A stretch of 64,000 nucleotides of DNA from an uncultured Draconibacterium sp. (GTDB lineage: Bacteria > Bacteroidota > Bacteroidia > Bacteroidales > Prolixibacteraceae). The translations under genes and the position numbers were made by a program. This document shows positions 8,104-17,900 of this stretch, one piece after another (the first letter of the stretch is position 1; every line of letters begins with the position of its first letter). Under the pieces are notes generated by a model. That model was given only the letters and a program-made list of their open reading frames with translations. It searched no databases and was not told the origin of the DNA. The stretch spans positions 88,600-152,599 of the forward strand of contig CANLMQ010000013.1 of assembly GCA_947492175.1 (NCBI GenBank), in the 5' to 3' direction.

Positions 8104-9192
8104 ATGACAGACAAAATCCAACATATTATTCATTTTCTGAAAACATCGAAAACCACCAGGGTGTTCTATCACTTCACGTTTTGGGTCATCGTCGGATTTT
8201 TTTATTTCTTTTTATTTAGCTGGAACAGCGAATTCAGGGAGGCATCCGTAATTTTTTCGGCCGGACTTTTACCGGTTGCCATTGCCGTTACCTACTTTTT
8301 TAATTACAAGCTGGTTCCTCAGTATTTATGGAAGAAACACTACCTGCGTTTTTTTCTTTTCAGTTTTTATACGCTGTTAGCCGGAATCTGGCTCTCGTTT
8401 CTAATTGTATTTTATGCACTTATTTACATTTTGAATAACAAATCAGCCATCGATCCTTCGGTGCTTCATCCCGAATTGCAGGTAATCACACTTCATTTTA
8501 TAGTATTTTTTGGCATTGCGGTAAAACAAATAAAGCGTGCATTTTTTATGCAACAGGAAAAAAACGAAATGGAAAAGGCACAGCTCAGCATCGAACTCAA
8601 ACTAAAAGAAGCCGAGCTTAAACTTTTAAAAGCTCAAATACACCCGCATTTCCTGTTTAATACACTGAATAACCTGTATGGATTAACCCTCGAAAAATCG
8701 AACGATGCACCCGATTTGGTATTGCGTCTGTCGGGCATTCTGGATTATATTCTGTACAGGTGTAATGAAAAAAGTGTATTACTTTCCGATGAGCTCGACA
8801 ATCTTAAAAACTATATCGAAATTGAGAAGATACGGTATTCTGAAAAGCTAAAGCTTATTGTGGATTTTCATGCTGAAACAGATAATTTACAAATTGCCCC
8901 GCTTATATTGCTACCTTTTGTTGAAAATGCATTTAAGCACGGCGTAAGTAATTATCCGGGCATAGCAACAGTTAACACAAAAGTAGCCCGTATTGAAAAT
9001 ACACTGATTTTTAAAATTGAAAACTCTAAGAACCCGGTTAAATCACCCCATGCAAACCATTCGAAAGGAATTGGGCTGCAGAATGCACGAAAACGTCTTG
9101 ACCTGATTTATCCGGGGAAGTACATTTTAAAAATTGACGACAAAACCGATACTTTTTCAGTACATTTAACCTTGGAATTGGAGGAACAATAA
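8104..9192 (+). CDS. LytS-type sensor histidine kinase
   Basis: A 362-residue kinase of the His_kinase (PF06580) class. Four membrane segments cover about residues 20-160, then a coiled linker (KNEMEKAQLSIELKLKEAEL) leads to the phospho-acceptor motif KAQIHPHFLFNTLNNLYG. The ATPase part includes LLPFVENAFKHGV (N box) and GIGLQNARKRLDLIYP (G box). The stop overlaps the start of the LytTR regulator by one base, so they form one operon and a cognate pair. There is no periplasmic sensor domain, so the signal is likely sensed in or at the membrane. Confidence 0.94.
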   Translation: MTDKIQHIIHFLKTSKTTRVFYHFTFWVIVGFFYFFLFSWNSEFREASVIFSAGLLPVAIAVTYFFNYKLVPQYLWKKHYLRFFLFSFYTLLAGIWLSFLIVFYALIYILNNKSAIDPSVLHPELQVITLHFIVFFGIAVKQIKRAFFMQQEKNEMEKAQLSIELKLKEAELKLLKAQIHPHFLFNTLNNLYGLTLEKSNDAPDLVLRLSGILDYILYRCNEKSVLLSDELDNLKNYIEIEKIRYSEKLKLIVDFHAETDNLQIAPLILLPFVENAFKHGVSNYPGIATVNTKVARIENTLIFKIENSKNPVKSPHANHSKGIGLQNARKRLDLIYPGKYILKIDDKTDTFSVHLTLELEEQ

Positions 9193-9902
9193 TGTACCGG
9201 TGTATAATTATAGACGACGAACCCATTGGCATAAGGGTGATAAAAAACCACCTTTCGGCTTTTACCGATTTTGAAATTGTGGCCGAATGCGCCAACGCAC
9301 TCGAAGCCATGCCAATACTGGCAAAAGAAAAAATCGACCTGATGTTTTGCGATATTCAGATGCCCCAAATTACGGGGGTTGACTTTGTGCGCTCGCTGTT
9401 ACACCGGCCAAAGGTAATTTTTACCACCGCCTACCGCGATTATGCCGTTGATGCGTTTGAACTAAACGTTGTTGACTACCTGTTAAAGCCTGTTTCGTTT
9501 GAGCGTTTTACAAAAGCCATTCATCATTTTCTGGAAGAACAAGCCCCGGAACCAGAAACCACCCACTCCCCTGCTTCGGAACCAACAAACCGCGATTTTA
9601 TCTTCTTAAAAGCCGATAAAAAACACTATAAGATTAATCTGTCGGATGTTTTGTATTTCGAAAGTCTGGGCGATTATGTGGTTGCTTACACCACCGACAA
9701 AAAAATTGTAACCAAAGAACGAATAAGCCATTTGGCCGAAAACCTGCCCGGGCAACATTTTATTCAAATCCACCGTGGGTACATTGTTTCCATTGGTAAA
9801 ATAGAATCGGTGGGCCCGGGTTTTGTCGAACTCAATAAAAAGAAACTCCCGGTTGGCAGAAACTATAAACCCTTGCTGAATGAGTTAATGGGGAATAGGT
9901 GA
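9192..9902 (+). CDS. LytTR-family response regulator
   Basis: A 236-residue regulator. The receiver domain has the acidic pocket IIDDEP near the N-terminus, the acceptor Asp in MFCDIQMPQITG and the Lys in YLLKPVSFERF. A C-terminal LytTR DNA-binding domain (about 130-234) shows FLKADKKHYKINLSDVLYFE and the HFIQIHRGYIVSIGKI segment typical of the family. It is translationally coupled to the kinase. LytTR targets are usually promoters with paired direct repeats; none was identified here with confidence. Confidence 0.95.
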   Translation: MYRCIIIDDEPIGIRVIKNHLSAFTDFEIVAECANALEAMPILAKEKIDLMFCDIQMPQITGVDFVRSLLHRPKVIFTTAYRDYAVDAFELNVVDYLLKPVSFERFTKAIHHFLEEQAPEPETTHSPASEPTNRDFIFLKADKKHYKINLSDVLYFESLGDYVVAYTTDKKIVTKERISHLAENLPGQHFIQIHRGYIVSIGKIESVGPGFVELNKKKLPVGRNYKPLLNELMGNR

Positions 9903-9944
9903 AGTCTGCATATACAATTAACACCTGTTTTTTCTATATTCAAT

Positions 9945-10301
9945 TTATTGTTTTTCAAATGTCTCTACTTCATCTGAAAATCCATAACAACGTTTATTAG
10001 TTAAATCAATTGTTAGAATATTATCAGTTATTGAATATTTATGATTTGTTGGATGAACACCAATGTATAATTTTCCTCTATATCGAATTTCTATTGAATC
10101 ACTTGTCAAATTATAATCAAAATGGTCATGGTTTTTGTAAAAACTGGTTTGATTAACAAATTCGAGTGTATCCACATTATTGGACGATACCCAAACTCCA
10201 ATTAATTTTTCTTGATTTAACTCAAGTTCATCTTTAGAACAATTACTAAAAACAAAGCCAATTACGATTAAAAGTCCCCAAATGGTTTTTATAGATTTCA
10301 T
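9945..10301 (-). CDS. Small predicted lipoprotein of unknown function
   Basis: A 118-residue protein with a lipoprotein signal (MKSIKTIWGLLIVIGFVFSNC) and a lipobox Cys near residue 21. The mature part is beta-rich and alternates polar and hydrophobic residues (LIGVWVSSNNVDTLEFV, YSITDNILTIDL), which suggests a small lipocalin-like or barrel fold. Many small Bacteroidota lipoproteins look like this. No catalytic motif is visible. It stands alone and is followed upstream by repeat-rich DNA. Confidence 0.7.
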   Translation of the reverse strand: MKSIKTIWGLLIVIGFVFSNCSKDELELNQEKLIGVWVSSNNVDTLEFVNQTSFYKNHDHFDYNLTSDSIEIRYRGKLYIGVHPTNHKYSITDNILTIDLTNKRCYGFSDEVETFEKQ

Positions 10302-10364
10302 AATTCTGTTTTTATATTAGAAGAAATATCTATATGATGTAATTAACTCTCATTAGGTTGCGTT

Positions 10365-10615
10365 TAAAATTACCATTAGCGATCACCTGCAAGTTGTCGT
10401 TGCGGATTGCGCGGAGCGTCAGTGTCCGGTAGGACATGACGGTCAGGGAAAGAGCAGAGACAACAGGGCTGGTGCGGATTTGTAATCCGTACCTCAGCCA
10501 CAGGTTGATAAGTTGATTTCAATTCTATCGAATTGCACACCGATTGCAAATCGGCGCGAGCGGGGGTTCAGGCCTGGTCGTACCGACCGCCCGAACACTT
10601 AATTGTTGGCAACAG
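10365..10615. repeat. Palindrome-rich REP-like element in the 10302-10637 gap
   Basis: The gap holds no gene but at least five stem-loops: CGTCA/TGACG around a GTCC/GGAC stem (10417-10441), GGTGCGGATT with AATCCGTACC (10471-10493, with an outer GGCT/AGCC), CAATTC/GAATTG (10520-10535), CCGATT/AATCGG (10540-10554) and GGTCG/CGACC (10576-10588). The density of helices, higher GC than the surroundings and lack of a reading frame fit a REP-type dispersed element. Exact ends are uncertain. Confidence 0.6.
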
Positions 10616-10637
10616 TTTTTTTCTTGTTTTGTATACA

Positions 10638-11261
10638 CTATAAATTAATCAATACCCCAATATTATAAGCACTTCTGGTATTCCAAACCCTATAGTTTCC
10701 GGCTATTATATTTTTAATACCATATTGACCATCCAATTCAAGAAATAGTTTCGTGTTATTAGTTATTTCATATTTGTACCCAATGCAGAACGCCCAACCA
10801 TAATCGGAACCATTCATTTCATTTTTAATATCTTCACGTAATTCGGAATCTTTTGCACTGGTTAATAGTCCCAGATAAGGACCAAAGCTTAAATACCATC
10901 TCCTATGTTTACTAAAATGCCAATTTGCCATTAAAGGAATAGTAATATAATTCAGATTAATATCAGTTGTTAGCCTATTAGCGTTATTGTCTATAATTGT
11001 ACCGTTAGAATAACCTTTGTTATCCCAAATTACTTTCAACTTAACACCCCATCTATCAGAGAAATAGTATTTACCAGATACACCAATGTTATAAGTTGCT
11101 CTAAATTCCGTGTTATCTTCTCCTGGTGCAACTACACCTGCCTGACTTAATCCTATATTCGTTCCTATTTCAAGTCCTTCTTGTTTTTGAGCATTTAAAT
11201 CAAATATTCCTATTATAGCCACAAATATTATCAATGTCAGTCTTTGGAAAATGTGTTTCAT
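10638..11261 (-). CDS. Outer-membrane beta-barrel protein
   Basis: A 207-residue protein with a signal peptide (MKHIFQRLTLIIFVAIIGIF, cleavage near NAQ) and a mature part of amphipathic strands such as YNIGVSGKYYFSDRWGVKLK, YITIPLMANWHFS and SFGPYLGLLTSA. This is the usual pattern of the OmpW/OprF-like or 'porin family' small barrels of Bacteroidota, of about eight strands. The C-terminus YNIGVLINL ends in a barrel strand. The role is not known; it may be a structural or adhesion barrel rather than a transporter. Confidence 0.8.
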   Translation of the reverse strand: MKHIFQRLTLIIFVAIIGIFDLNAQKQEGLEIGTNIGLSQAGVVAPGEDNTEFRATYNIGVSGKYYFSDRWGVKLKVIWDNKGYSNGTIIDNNANRLTTDINLNYITIPLMANWHFSKHRRWYLSFGPYLGLLTSAKDSELREDIKNEMNGSDYGWAFCIGYKYEITNNTKLFLELDGQYGIKNIIAGNYRVWNTRSAYNIGVLINL

Positions 11262-11314
11262 TTTGCTTGTATTTTTTTAATTGGATTGTGAAAATTGTTG
11301 CTAACGTATGTGGG

Positions 11315-11496
11315 ACCCAAAACATTAGGTTATATCGTTATTATCGGATTGGGTTATACCCCCAATCCGGGTGTGGAACCCAAGTTTTTGTAAAAAATAG
11401 TTCATCCAATGGATTTTTAAGTTGTTTTGTTCGGGCCATATTTTTGGGTGTATATTCAACGGTTTTGGTTTTTAGTGCTTTAAATATAAACATAAT
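11315..11496 (+). repeat. Dispersed repeat, copy A (inverted copy at 63450-63610)
   Basis: About 180 bp that match, in reverse complement, the segment at 63450-63610. Shared blocks include the GTGTGGAACCCAAGTTTTTG core, the TTAAGTTGT.TTGTTCGGGC segment and GCTTTAAATATAAACATAAT at the end. The GGGTTATACCCCC...GGTGTGGAACCC part can fold on itself. Small open frames cross both copies but differ in start, so the element is best seen as a noncoding dispersed repeat. Confidence 0.75.
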
Positions 11497-11799
11497 TTAT
11501 AAACTAACTAAGTACACGTGAGCGCAATTAAAGCCGGTTTATGGAAGATTTTTGCACCGATGAACTAAAATCGATCATAAAAGTTTATTTATTCTAAAAA
11601 CCAGGTTTGCGGTATAAATATTTATTTAAAAGCCATTTTCTCGCGGGCAAAGCTAAAAAGGGTTGTTTATTGTCTGGCCGGAGAGGATTCGGGGCGTAAG
11701 CATTTGTTTATTACACGAAATCGTAGTGGCAGACGTTTAAAGGTAGGTTTTTATATCATACTCTTGTTTATCACCATTCTCATGCTAACTTTGTTTTAA
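11497..11799. other. Intergenic stretch without a recognisable gene
   Basis: Between the dispersed repeat and the CDF gene. No gene, terminator or clear promoter was recognised. The reading AKLKRVVYCLAGEDSGRKH appears in one forward frame but lacks a start and similarity I can name; it could be a gene remnant. Confidence 0.4.
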
Positions 11800-12678
11800 A
11801 TGGATAACAAAAACAAATACATCATCCGCGAAGGCTGGATTTCCATCGTTGCCAATACAATACTTTTCGGACTAAAGTACTGGGCCGGAATTGTAACCGG
11901 ATCGCTGGCATTAATTGCCGATGCGTGGCATACCTTAACCGACTCCGTTTCGTCGGTAATTGTTCTGATCGGCGGCAAAATATCGCAAAAACCTGCCGAC
12001 AATGATCATCCGTTCGGACATGGCAGGGCAGAACACATTGCTGCCATAATTATTGGAGTTTTGCTGGCCATTGTTGCATTTGATTTTGTTCTTGGCTCAA
12101 TAGAAAAATTCAATTCGCGCGAAAAAACCAATTTCGGTACAATTGCCTGGGTAGTAACCATTGTCTCTATTGTTGCGAAAGAAGCGCTTGCCCAGTACGC
12201 CTTTTGGGCAGCAAAAAAAACCAACTCTTCTATTTTAAAGGCCGATGGCTGGCACCACCGCACCGATGCGCTCTCGTCGGTTATTATTTTAGCGGGTATA
12301 GCCGTTGGCAAGTATTTCTGGTGGACCGATGCTGTTTTAGGATTTATTGTGGCAATAATGATTGCATATGCCAGTTACGAAATCCTCTCAAAAGAAATTA
12401 CATCGTTATTAGGCGAACAACCATCCGACGAACTTTTGCGTTCCATTCGCGAAACCGTACAAAAAGAGTGCGATATTCCGTTGCACCTTCATCATATTCA
12501 TTTACACGACTACGGGAACCACACCGAGATGAGCTGCCATATTAAACTCCCTCCTCAAATGTCGCTCGAACAGGCACATGAAATATGTACAAAAATTGAA
12601 TCTGTAATAAAAAGTAATTTTGGTTATATTACAACCATTCATCCGGAGCCAATTACATGGGAAAACCCGGTAATTTAA
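11800..12678 (+). CDS. Cation diffusion facilitator metal exporter
   Basis: A 292-residue antiporter that exports divalent metals (usually zinc) from the cytoplasm in exchange for protons. Six membrane helices precede a C-terminal cytoplasmic metal-binding fold (about 205-285). The metal-site motifs are HxxxD in TM2 (DAWHTLTDSVSS) and HxxxD in TM5 (DGWHHRTDALSS), with the family's HPFGHGRAEH loop between TM2 and TM3. His in both transport-site motifs is the pattern associated with zinc selectivity, which is inference. The C-terminal part is His-rich (LHLHHIHLHDYGNH). Confidence 0.93.
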   Translation: MDNKNKYIIREGWISIVANTILFGLKYWAGIVTGSLALIADAWHTLTDSVSSVIVLIGGKISQKPADNDHPFGHGRAEHIAAIIIGVLLAIVAFDFVLGSIEKFNSREKTNFGTIAWVVTIVSIVAKEALAQYAFWAAKKTNSSILKADGWHHRTDALSSVIILAGIAVGKYFWWTDAVLGFIVAIMIAYASYEILSKEITSLLGEQPSDELLRSIRETVQKECDIPLHLHHIHLHDYGNHTEMSCHIKLPPQMSLEQAHEICTKIESVIKSNFGYITTIHPEPITWENPVI

Positions 12679-12894
12679 TCGGTTTCTTTTTCTCAAAATC
12701 AGGACACAATCATCTTACACCATATAAACATCTGTCCGGTTATTTCAGCATCGGAATTCTTTTGGTTTATGCCAATATAAAATCTACTAAACAGTGTAAT
12801 TATAATAGCTGCATTGCTGTAAATACCTGATTAATCAGACTTTCTTCATTTCGAACAAACTGGTTTTTCATTCAATAATCAGTGACCAAGCATA

Positions 12895-12925
12895 TTGTTA
12901 GTACACTTTTTTTAATATATATTTG
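12895..12925 (+). promoter_or_regulatory. Predicted promoter of the ECF sigma factor gene
   Basis: TTG at 12895-12897 and a perfect TATATTTG at 12918-12925, 20 bp apart, match the Bacteroidota vegetative promoter consensus. Transcription would begin near 12931, about 18 nt before the TTG start codon. Confidence 0.6.
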
Positions 12926-12948
12926 TTACAGACTAAACCAATATCCAA

Positions 12949-13536
12949 TTGAACAACCTGCAAAAATTAAACGACATTGACCTTGTTCTTCGCATTCAAA
13001 AGGATGAAAAAGGAGCATTCCGGGAGCTCTTTAACAGGTACGCCCCTCAGATTTATAAATTTGCCTTTTCGTACTTAAAAAATAAAAACGATGCCGAAGG
13101 ATTGGTTCAGGAAGTTTTTATGAAAATCTGGGAAAAAAGGAGTTCAATAGATCCAAACAAAAACATAAAGGCATTTATTTTCACAATAACGGTAAATAAT
13201 ATTTACGATCTCATAAGGCGAAAAAATATTGAGCTTGCATTTCATGATTATTCTCTGCTCAATCATGCAAAAAATAACAACAATACATGGGAGTCGGTAA
13301 TTTATAACGAAATGCAGCAAAATCTTTCAGATCTGATAAATCAACTACCCAAGCAACAAAAAACGATATTTCAACTGAGTAAAATAGAAGGATTGACAAA
13401 TGATGAAATTGCTTCGCGGGTAGGACTTTCTAAAAGAACTGTTGAAAATCATTTATATCGTTCGGTTTCATTTATAAAAAAACACTTCAAAACAGAATCG
13501 ATACTTACCCTTCTTTTCTTCTATTTAAACTGCTGA
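12949..13536 (+). CDS. ECF-type RNA polymerase sigma-70 factor
   Basis: A 195-residue sigma factor. Region 2 covers about residues 25-90 (FRELFNRYAPQIYKFAFSYL, then DAEGLVQEVFMKIWEKRSSI). Region 4 covers about 120-180 with LPKQQKTIFQLSKIEGLTND and the helix-turn-helix IASRVGLSKRTVENHLYRSV. The only start upstream of the conserved N-terminus is TTG at 12949. It is followed by a FecR anti-sigma and a SusC protein with an STN domain, the standard cell-surface signalling set, so it probably activates the SusCD genes when substrate is bound. Confidence 0.92.
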   Translation: MNNLQKLNDIDLVLRIQKDEKGAFRELFNRYAPQIYKFAFSYLKNKNDAEGLVQEVFMKIWEKRSSIDPNKNIKAFIFTITVNNIYDLIRRKNIELAFHDYSLLNHAKNNNNTWESVIYNEMQQNLSDLINQLPKQQKTIFQLSKIEGLTNDEIASRVGLSKRTVENHLYRSVSFIKKHFKTESILTLLFFYLNC

Positions 13537-13681
13537 AATAACTCCGATACCCAAACTTTCATTACAATTTAAAACTTTCACGGTTTACTTTAACTGAGTA
13601 AATATTTCACTTCACTCGTAAAAAGAAGTAATACTATTTAAGATTAAACCTGGTCCTAACCACATAGTTCTAGTTTAGTTT

Positions 13682-13709
13682 AAAGCCGCCCTGTTATTGG
13701 GGCGGCTTT
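13682..13709 (+). terminator. Hairpin after the ECF sigma gene
   Basis: A 9-bp GC-rich stem AAAGCCGCC/GGCGGCTTT with a 10-nt loop lies 145 bp after the sigma gene. The T tract is short, so it may be a terminator or attenuator separating sigma from FecR transcription. Confidence 0.65.
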
Positions 13710-13792
13710 CTTACTAAAAAAGAATTAAGTGAAAAATTCAGGAGACCAAATGAGTAAATACAAATACAAAACCGTATTACTTATAATTTAAT

Positions 13793-14800
13793 ATGCATAT
13801 GAAAGACCAAATCCGTAAAATACTAGACAGAGGAAAAGCGGAAAACTGTAGTAAGGAAGAAGAGCAGTTGATGTTATCTCTTTTTCATCAACCGGAGAAA
13901 GAATTTGAAGTAAAAGAAGAATTATTTGAAGAACTGATTACCAATCCATCTGTTGAGGAAAATACGGTCTCTGATTTTAAAGTCCTTTTTAATAAACTCT
14001 GGGCACGGATTGAAAAAAACAAAAAACGGCAAAATAACAATTTACGCCATTTGAATAACTTCCTGAAATTAACTGCAGCCGTTGTTGTTGGATTAGTTGC
14101 AGGGCTTTTTATTACCTACTGGGAAAATGCACCGGCCGAGCCAGTATATTATTCTGCCCATGCCCCCAAAGGTTCGGTTTCGGAAATGATATTACCCGAC
14201 GGATCTGTAATTTTTCTGAATGCCGATTCAAGAGTGAGATACAGCGTTGACGGGCGAAATGGAACCCGCGAAGTATTTTTGGAAGGAGAAGCCTGGTTTG
14301 ATGTTGAGAAGGATACGAAAAAACCGTTTTTAGTACATACTTCTTTTTACGACGTGCGTGTTACTGGTACTCAGTTTAATATCAAAGCTTACGAATCGGA
14401 CAACACCTTATCAACCACACTGGAAGAAGGTCAGATTATTATTCAACCAACCGAAAATTTTAAACTGGCAGAGAATATTATTATCAATCCGGGCGAACAA
14501 GTCGTTCTTAACAAAACATCAAATAAAATAACACTTAAAAAGGTGAACCCCAAATGGTTTACTTCCTGGAAGGATAACAAACTGATTTTTATCAATATGA
14601 ATCTCAAAGATTTGATTGTTCTTCTGGAAAGAAAGTACGGTGTTGAAATTGAAGTAAAAAACAAAGAGATACTTGATCTACATTTCGACGGAACCATTAA
14701 AAACGAATCTATTATCGAATTCCTGGAGATTGTGCAAAACACGCTCCCCATTCACTACCATATAATCGGGCAAAAAATAGAAATTACTCATAAAAGCTAA
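13793..14800 (+). CDS. FecR-family anti-sigma factor
   Basis: A 335-residue single-pass membrane protein. The cytoplasmic N-terminal part (about 1-85) would hold the sigma factor. One membrane helix follows (LTAAVVVGLVAGLFITYW, about 92-110). The periplasmic FecR domain has the hallmarks GSVSEMILPDGSVIFLNADS, REVFLEGEAWFDVEKD and PFLVHTSFYDVRVTGTQFNI, and a C-terminal DUF4974-type module ends with LPIHYHIIGQKIEITHK. ATG at 13793 is used; a second ATG two codons later is equally possible. It relays the SusC STN signal to the sigma factor. Confidence 0.93.
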   Translation: MHMKDQIRKILDRGKAENCSKEEEQLMLSLFHQPEKEFEVKEELFEELITNPSVEENTVSDFKVLFNKLWARIEKNKKRQNNNLRHLNNFLKLTAAVVVGLVAGLFITYWENAPAEPVYYSAHAPKGSVSEMILPDGSVIFLNADSRVRYSVDGRNGTREVFLEGEAWFDVEKDTKKPFLVHTSFYDVRVTGTQFNIKAYESDNTLSTTLEEGQIIIQPTENFKLAENIIINPGEQVVLNKTSNKITLKKVNPKWFTSWKDNKLIFINMNLKDLIVLLERKYGVEIEVKNKEILDLHFDGTIKNESIIEFLEIVQNTLPIHYHIIGQKIEITHKS

Positions 14801-14940
14801 ACTAAAATGGAGGACCTAATTATGACTTAAACAAAACTAAAAAAGCCGGAAGGTGCAGCCACACCAACCAGCTTACCTGTCTTGAATTTTTATGGTGATA
14901 CGCTTATCACCAGTAGCTATTAATCAAAACATTCAAATTT

Positions 14941-17900
14941 ATGAAAAAAAAGAGTATGAATACTTTTCTGCACAGCAGAAGAGTAAAAAAAGTATTACTA
15001 ATGATGAAACTAACAGCCGTTCTATTTTTGGCAGGGTTGATGCACGTTTCGGCAACGGTTTACTCTCAAGCCACAAAATTCAGTTTTGAGGCACAAAATA
15101 AACAAATCGTTGAAGTACTTCGGAACATTGAAGAATCTAGTAACTATCGTTTCTTTTACATCCGTGAACAAGTGGATGTAGAGCGCCAGGTTAACATTTC
15201 GGCAAACGATGCTTCGGTAGAGCAAATTTTAAAAGAGATTTTTTCAGAACAAGGAATATCGTTCAAAATAATGGAGGATCACCTTATTTTGTTAAGTCCT
15301 GATAAAAACATCTCTGAAGTTAAATCTGTTATTCCGCAGCAGCAACAACAACAGAATATTGTTTCCGGTACCGTTGTTGATGAACACGGGCAACCATTGC
15401 CCGGAGTTACCGTTGTAATTAAAGGCACTACCCTTGGTACTGTCAGCAACGAAAGTGGAAATTATACGTTAAGCAATATTCCTGCTGATGCTACATTAGT
15501 GTTTTCTTTTGTTGGTATGATATCTCAGGAAGTTCCTGTAAACAACCAGACTCAAATAAACATAACACTGAGAGCTGATTATATAGGCATTGAAGAGGTA
15601 GTTGCGGTTGGTTATGGTACAATGAAAAAAAGCGACCTTACCGGCTCTGTTGAAAGTGTAACTCCTGAAGAACTGGTTGACAGGCCGGTTCTGAATATAG
15701 GACAAGCACTACAAAACAAAATCTCTGGTGTTCAGGTAATTCGGCAAGCTGCTGGTGATCCGGGAGGTAGACCTCAAATTCGAATCCGAGGAACAAACTC
15801 TATTAATACCAGTGCTGATCCTCTGTTTGTAGTGGATGGAATTGTTGGTGTGAACAATGCCTTGGCAAATATAAATCCCCAAGATATTGAGACAATGGAT
15901 GTTTTAAAAGATGCATCGGCTACTGCTATCTACGGTACACGTGGAGCAAACGGTGTTATTATAATTACAACCAAGCGCGGAGCTTCAGGCGATGTAAGAG
16001 TCAACTATGATGGTTCAGCCTCAATTGGTATCATGACAAGACACAACTACGTAGTAAATGCCGACCAGTTCATGTACCTATACGAACAAGCATTTAACAA
16101 TACTCCAAAGTTTGGGAACCTGGTAGCTACAAAGGATTTTCGTGGTCCCAATGCAGCAGGATTATCATGGTCAGAGATGCCATGGTTGTTTGAACAGGTT
16201 GCAAAAGACTCGTATTTACCTGGTCTTAATTTTATAGGTAACGATGGAAACTATTATAAACCAAGATTTAACTCAATCCTGGAAGATGAAGTTTTTAGAA
16301 ACGCTTTTTCTCATAACCACCATATTGATATAAGCGGTGGAAACGAAAAAGGAAAATACTCTTTAGCCTTAGGTAGCAACAACGTGGAAGGGCTTTTGAA
16401 AGAATCATACAACAACCGGTTGAGTGCCCGAATGACCATGGACACTAAAATTACTAAATGGCTAACAATGAGCGCCAACATATCATATGTAAAAAGCAAA
16501 CGTGACCGGATGAGTAGTGATGTGATGAGAAATACCTCGGAATTTTTTGCTATTCTGCCTGCAACTACATATCCTGATGATCCTGAAATATATGGAGATT
16601 ATGCAGGAACATGGGCTATTGCCAGGGACTTTAATGTTGGTGAAAACCGGGCAGGTTCAACGTTTATGCTAGATCAAGACGAAGGCTATTACAGAGAAGA
16701 CCAATTTACAGGAGCGTTGGTACTGGACGTACAAATTACCAAAGACCTGACTTTTAAAACAAATCTCTCTGTAGATAACAGAAATCAGGCAAGTAGATGG
16801 TATAGCGGATTGTATCAGGGTAAAAATAGTGGAGATGCACGAGGGGAGCATTGGTTATGGCAGTATTGGCAAAACGAAAACTATTTCAATTATAATAAAA
16901 CAATAGGTGATCATGCAGTAACCGGTATGGTTGGGCTTTCATGGTCTGAATCCAATTATGACTATGTATATGCCAGGGGACGCAGATTCTCCTCAAATTT
17001 TTACCAATGGAATAATTTAGGTGCCGGTAGTGATACACCTCAGGTTTCCTCCTCCAATTCCAAGGGTGCGTTAAACTCTTATTTTGCTCGTGCTACTTAT
17101 AGTTATCAGGGCAAATATATGTTAACAGCAACCGGTCGTGTTGATGGTTCATCAAAATTCGGTAAAAACAATAAATATGCATTCTTCCCTTCAGTTGGTG
17201 CTGCATGGAGAATCTCTCAAGAGAGTTTTATGGCCGACAGCGAAACCATATCTAACCTTAAACTGCGTTTAAGTGCCGGACAAACCGGTAACCAGGAAAT
17301 TGGTAGTTTTGTTACACAACGATATATTAGCAACACCAATGTTTTATTGGCAGATGGCTACGTTTCAGGCCTTTACCCGGGTTCAACCGGTAACGATGAC
17401 CTTAAATGGGAAACCACAACACAGTACGATGCCGGATTAGATATTGGCTTGTTAGAAAACAGGATTAACGTAATTGCTGATGTGTATTATAAGAAAACAA
17501 CCGACATGTTATTTAATCTTCCATTACCTCAATCAACTACAACAGGTAGTGCATACGTAAACTTTGGCTCGGTTAAAAACACCGGTATCGAACTTACAAT
17601 AAACACAGTCAATATCCAAAGACAAAACTATTCATGGGAAACTCGCTTTACATTAGCATCCAATAAAAATGAAATTACGGAACTCGGTCCTACTGGCGCC
17701 GATATTTACACGGATACCGGAGCAGGTAACGGAACCAGCGTTTATAGAGTTGGAGAACCCATCGGATCATTCTTTGGATTGAACAGAATGGGAACCTGGG
17801 GCACCGATGAAGCAGTAGAGGCAGCGCGTTATGGGAAAGTACCGGGAGACTTGAAATTTGAAGATGTTAATAACGATGGAAAAATTGAGCTACTAACTGA

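Noticed and set aside
11234..11521. 95-residue plus-strand frame across repeat A
   Set aside because: It overlaps the 5' end of the barrel gene on the other strand, and its similarity to the frame across repeat B is due to the repeat itself.
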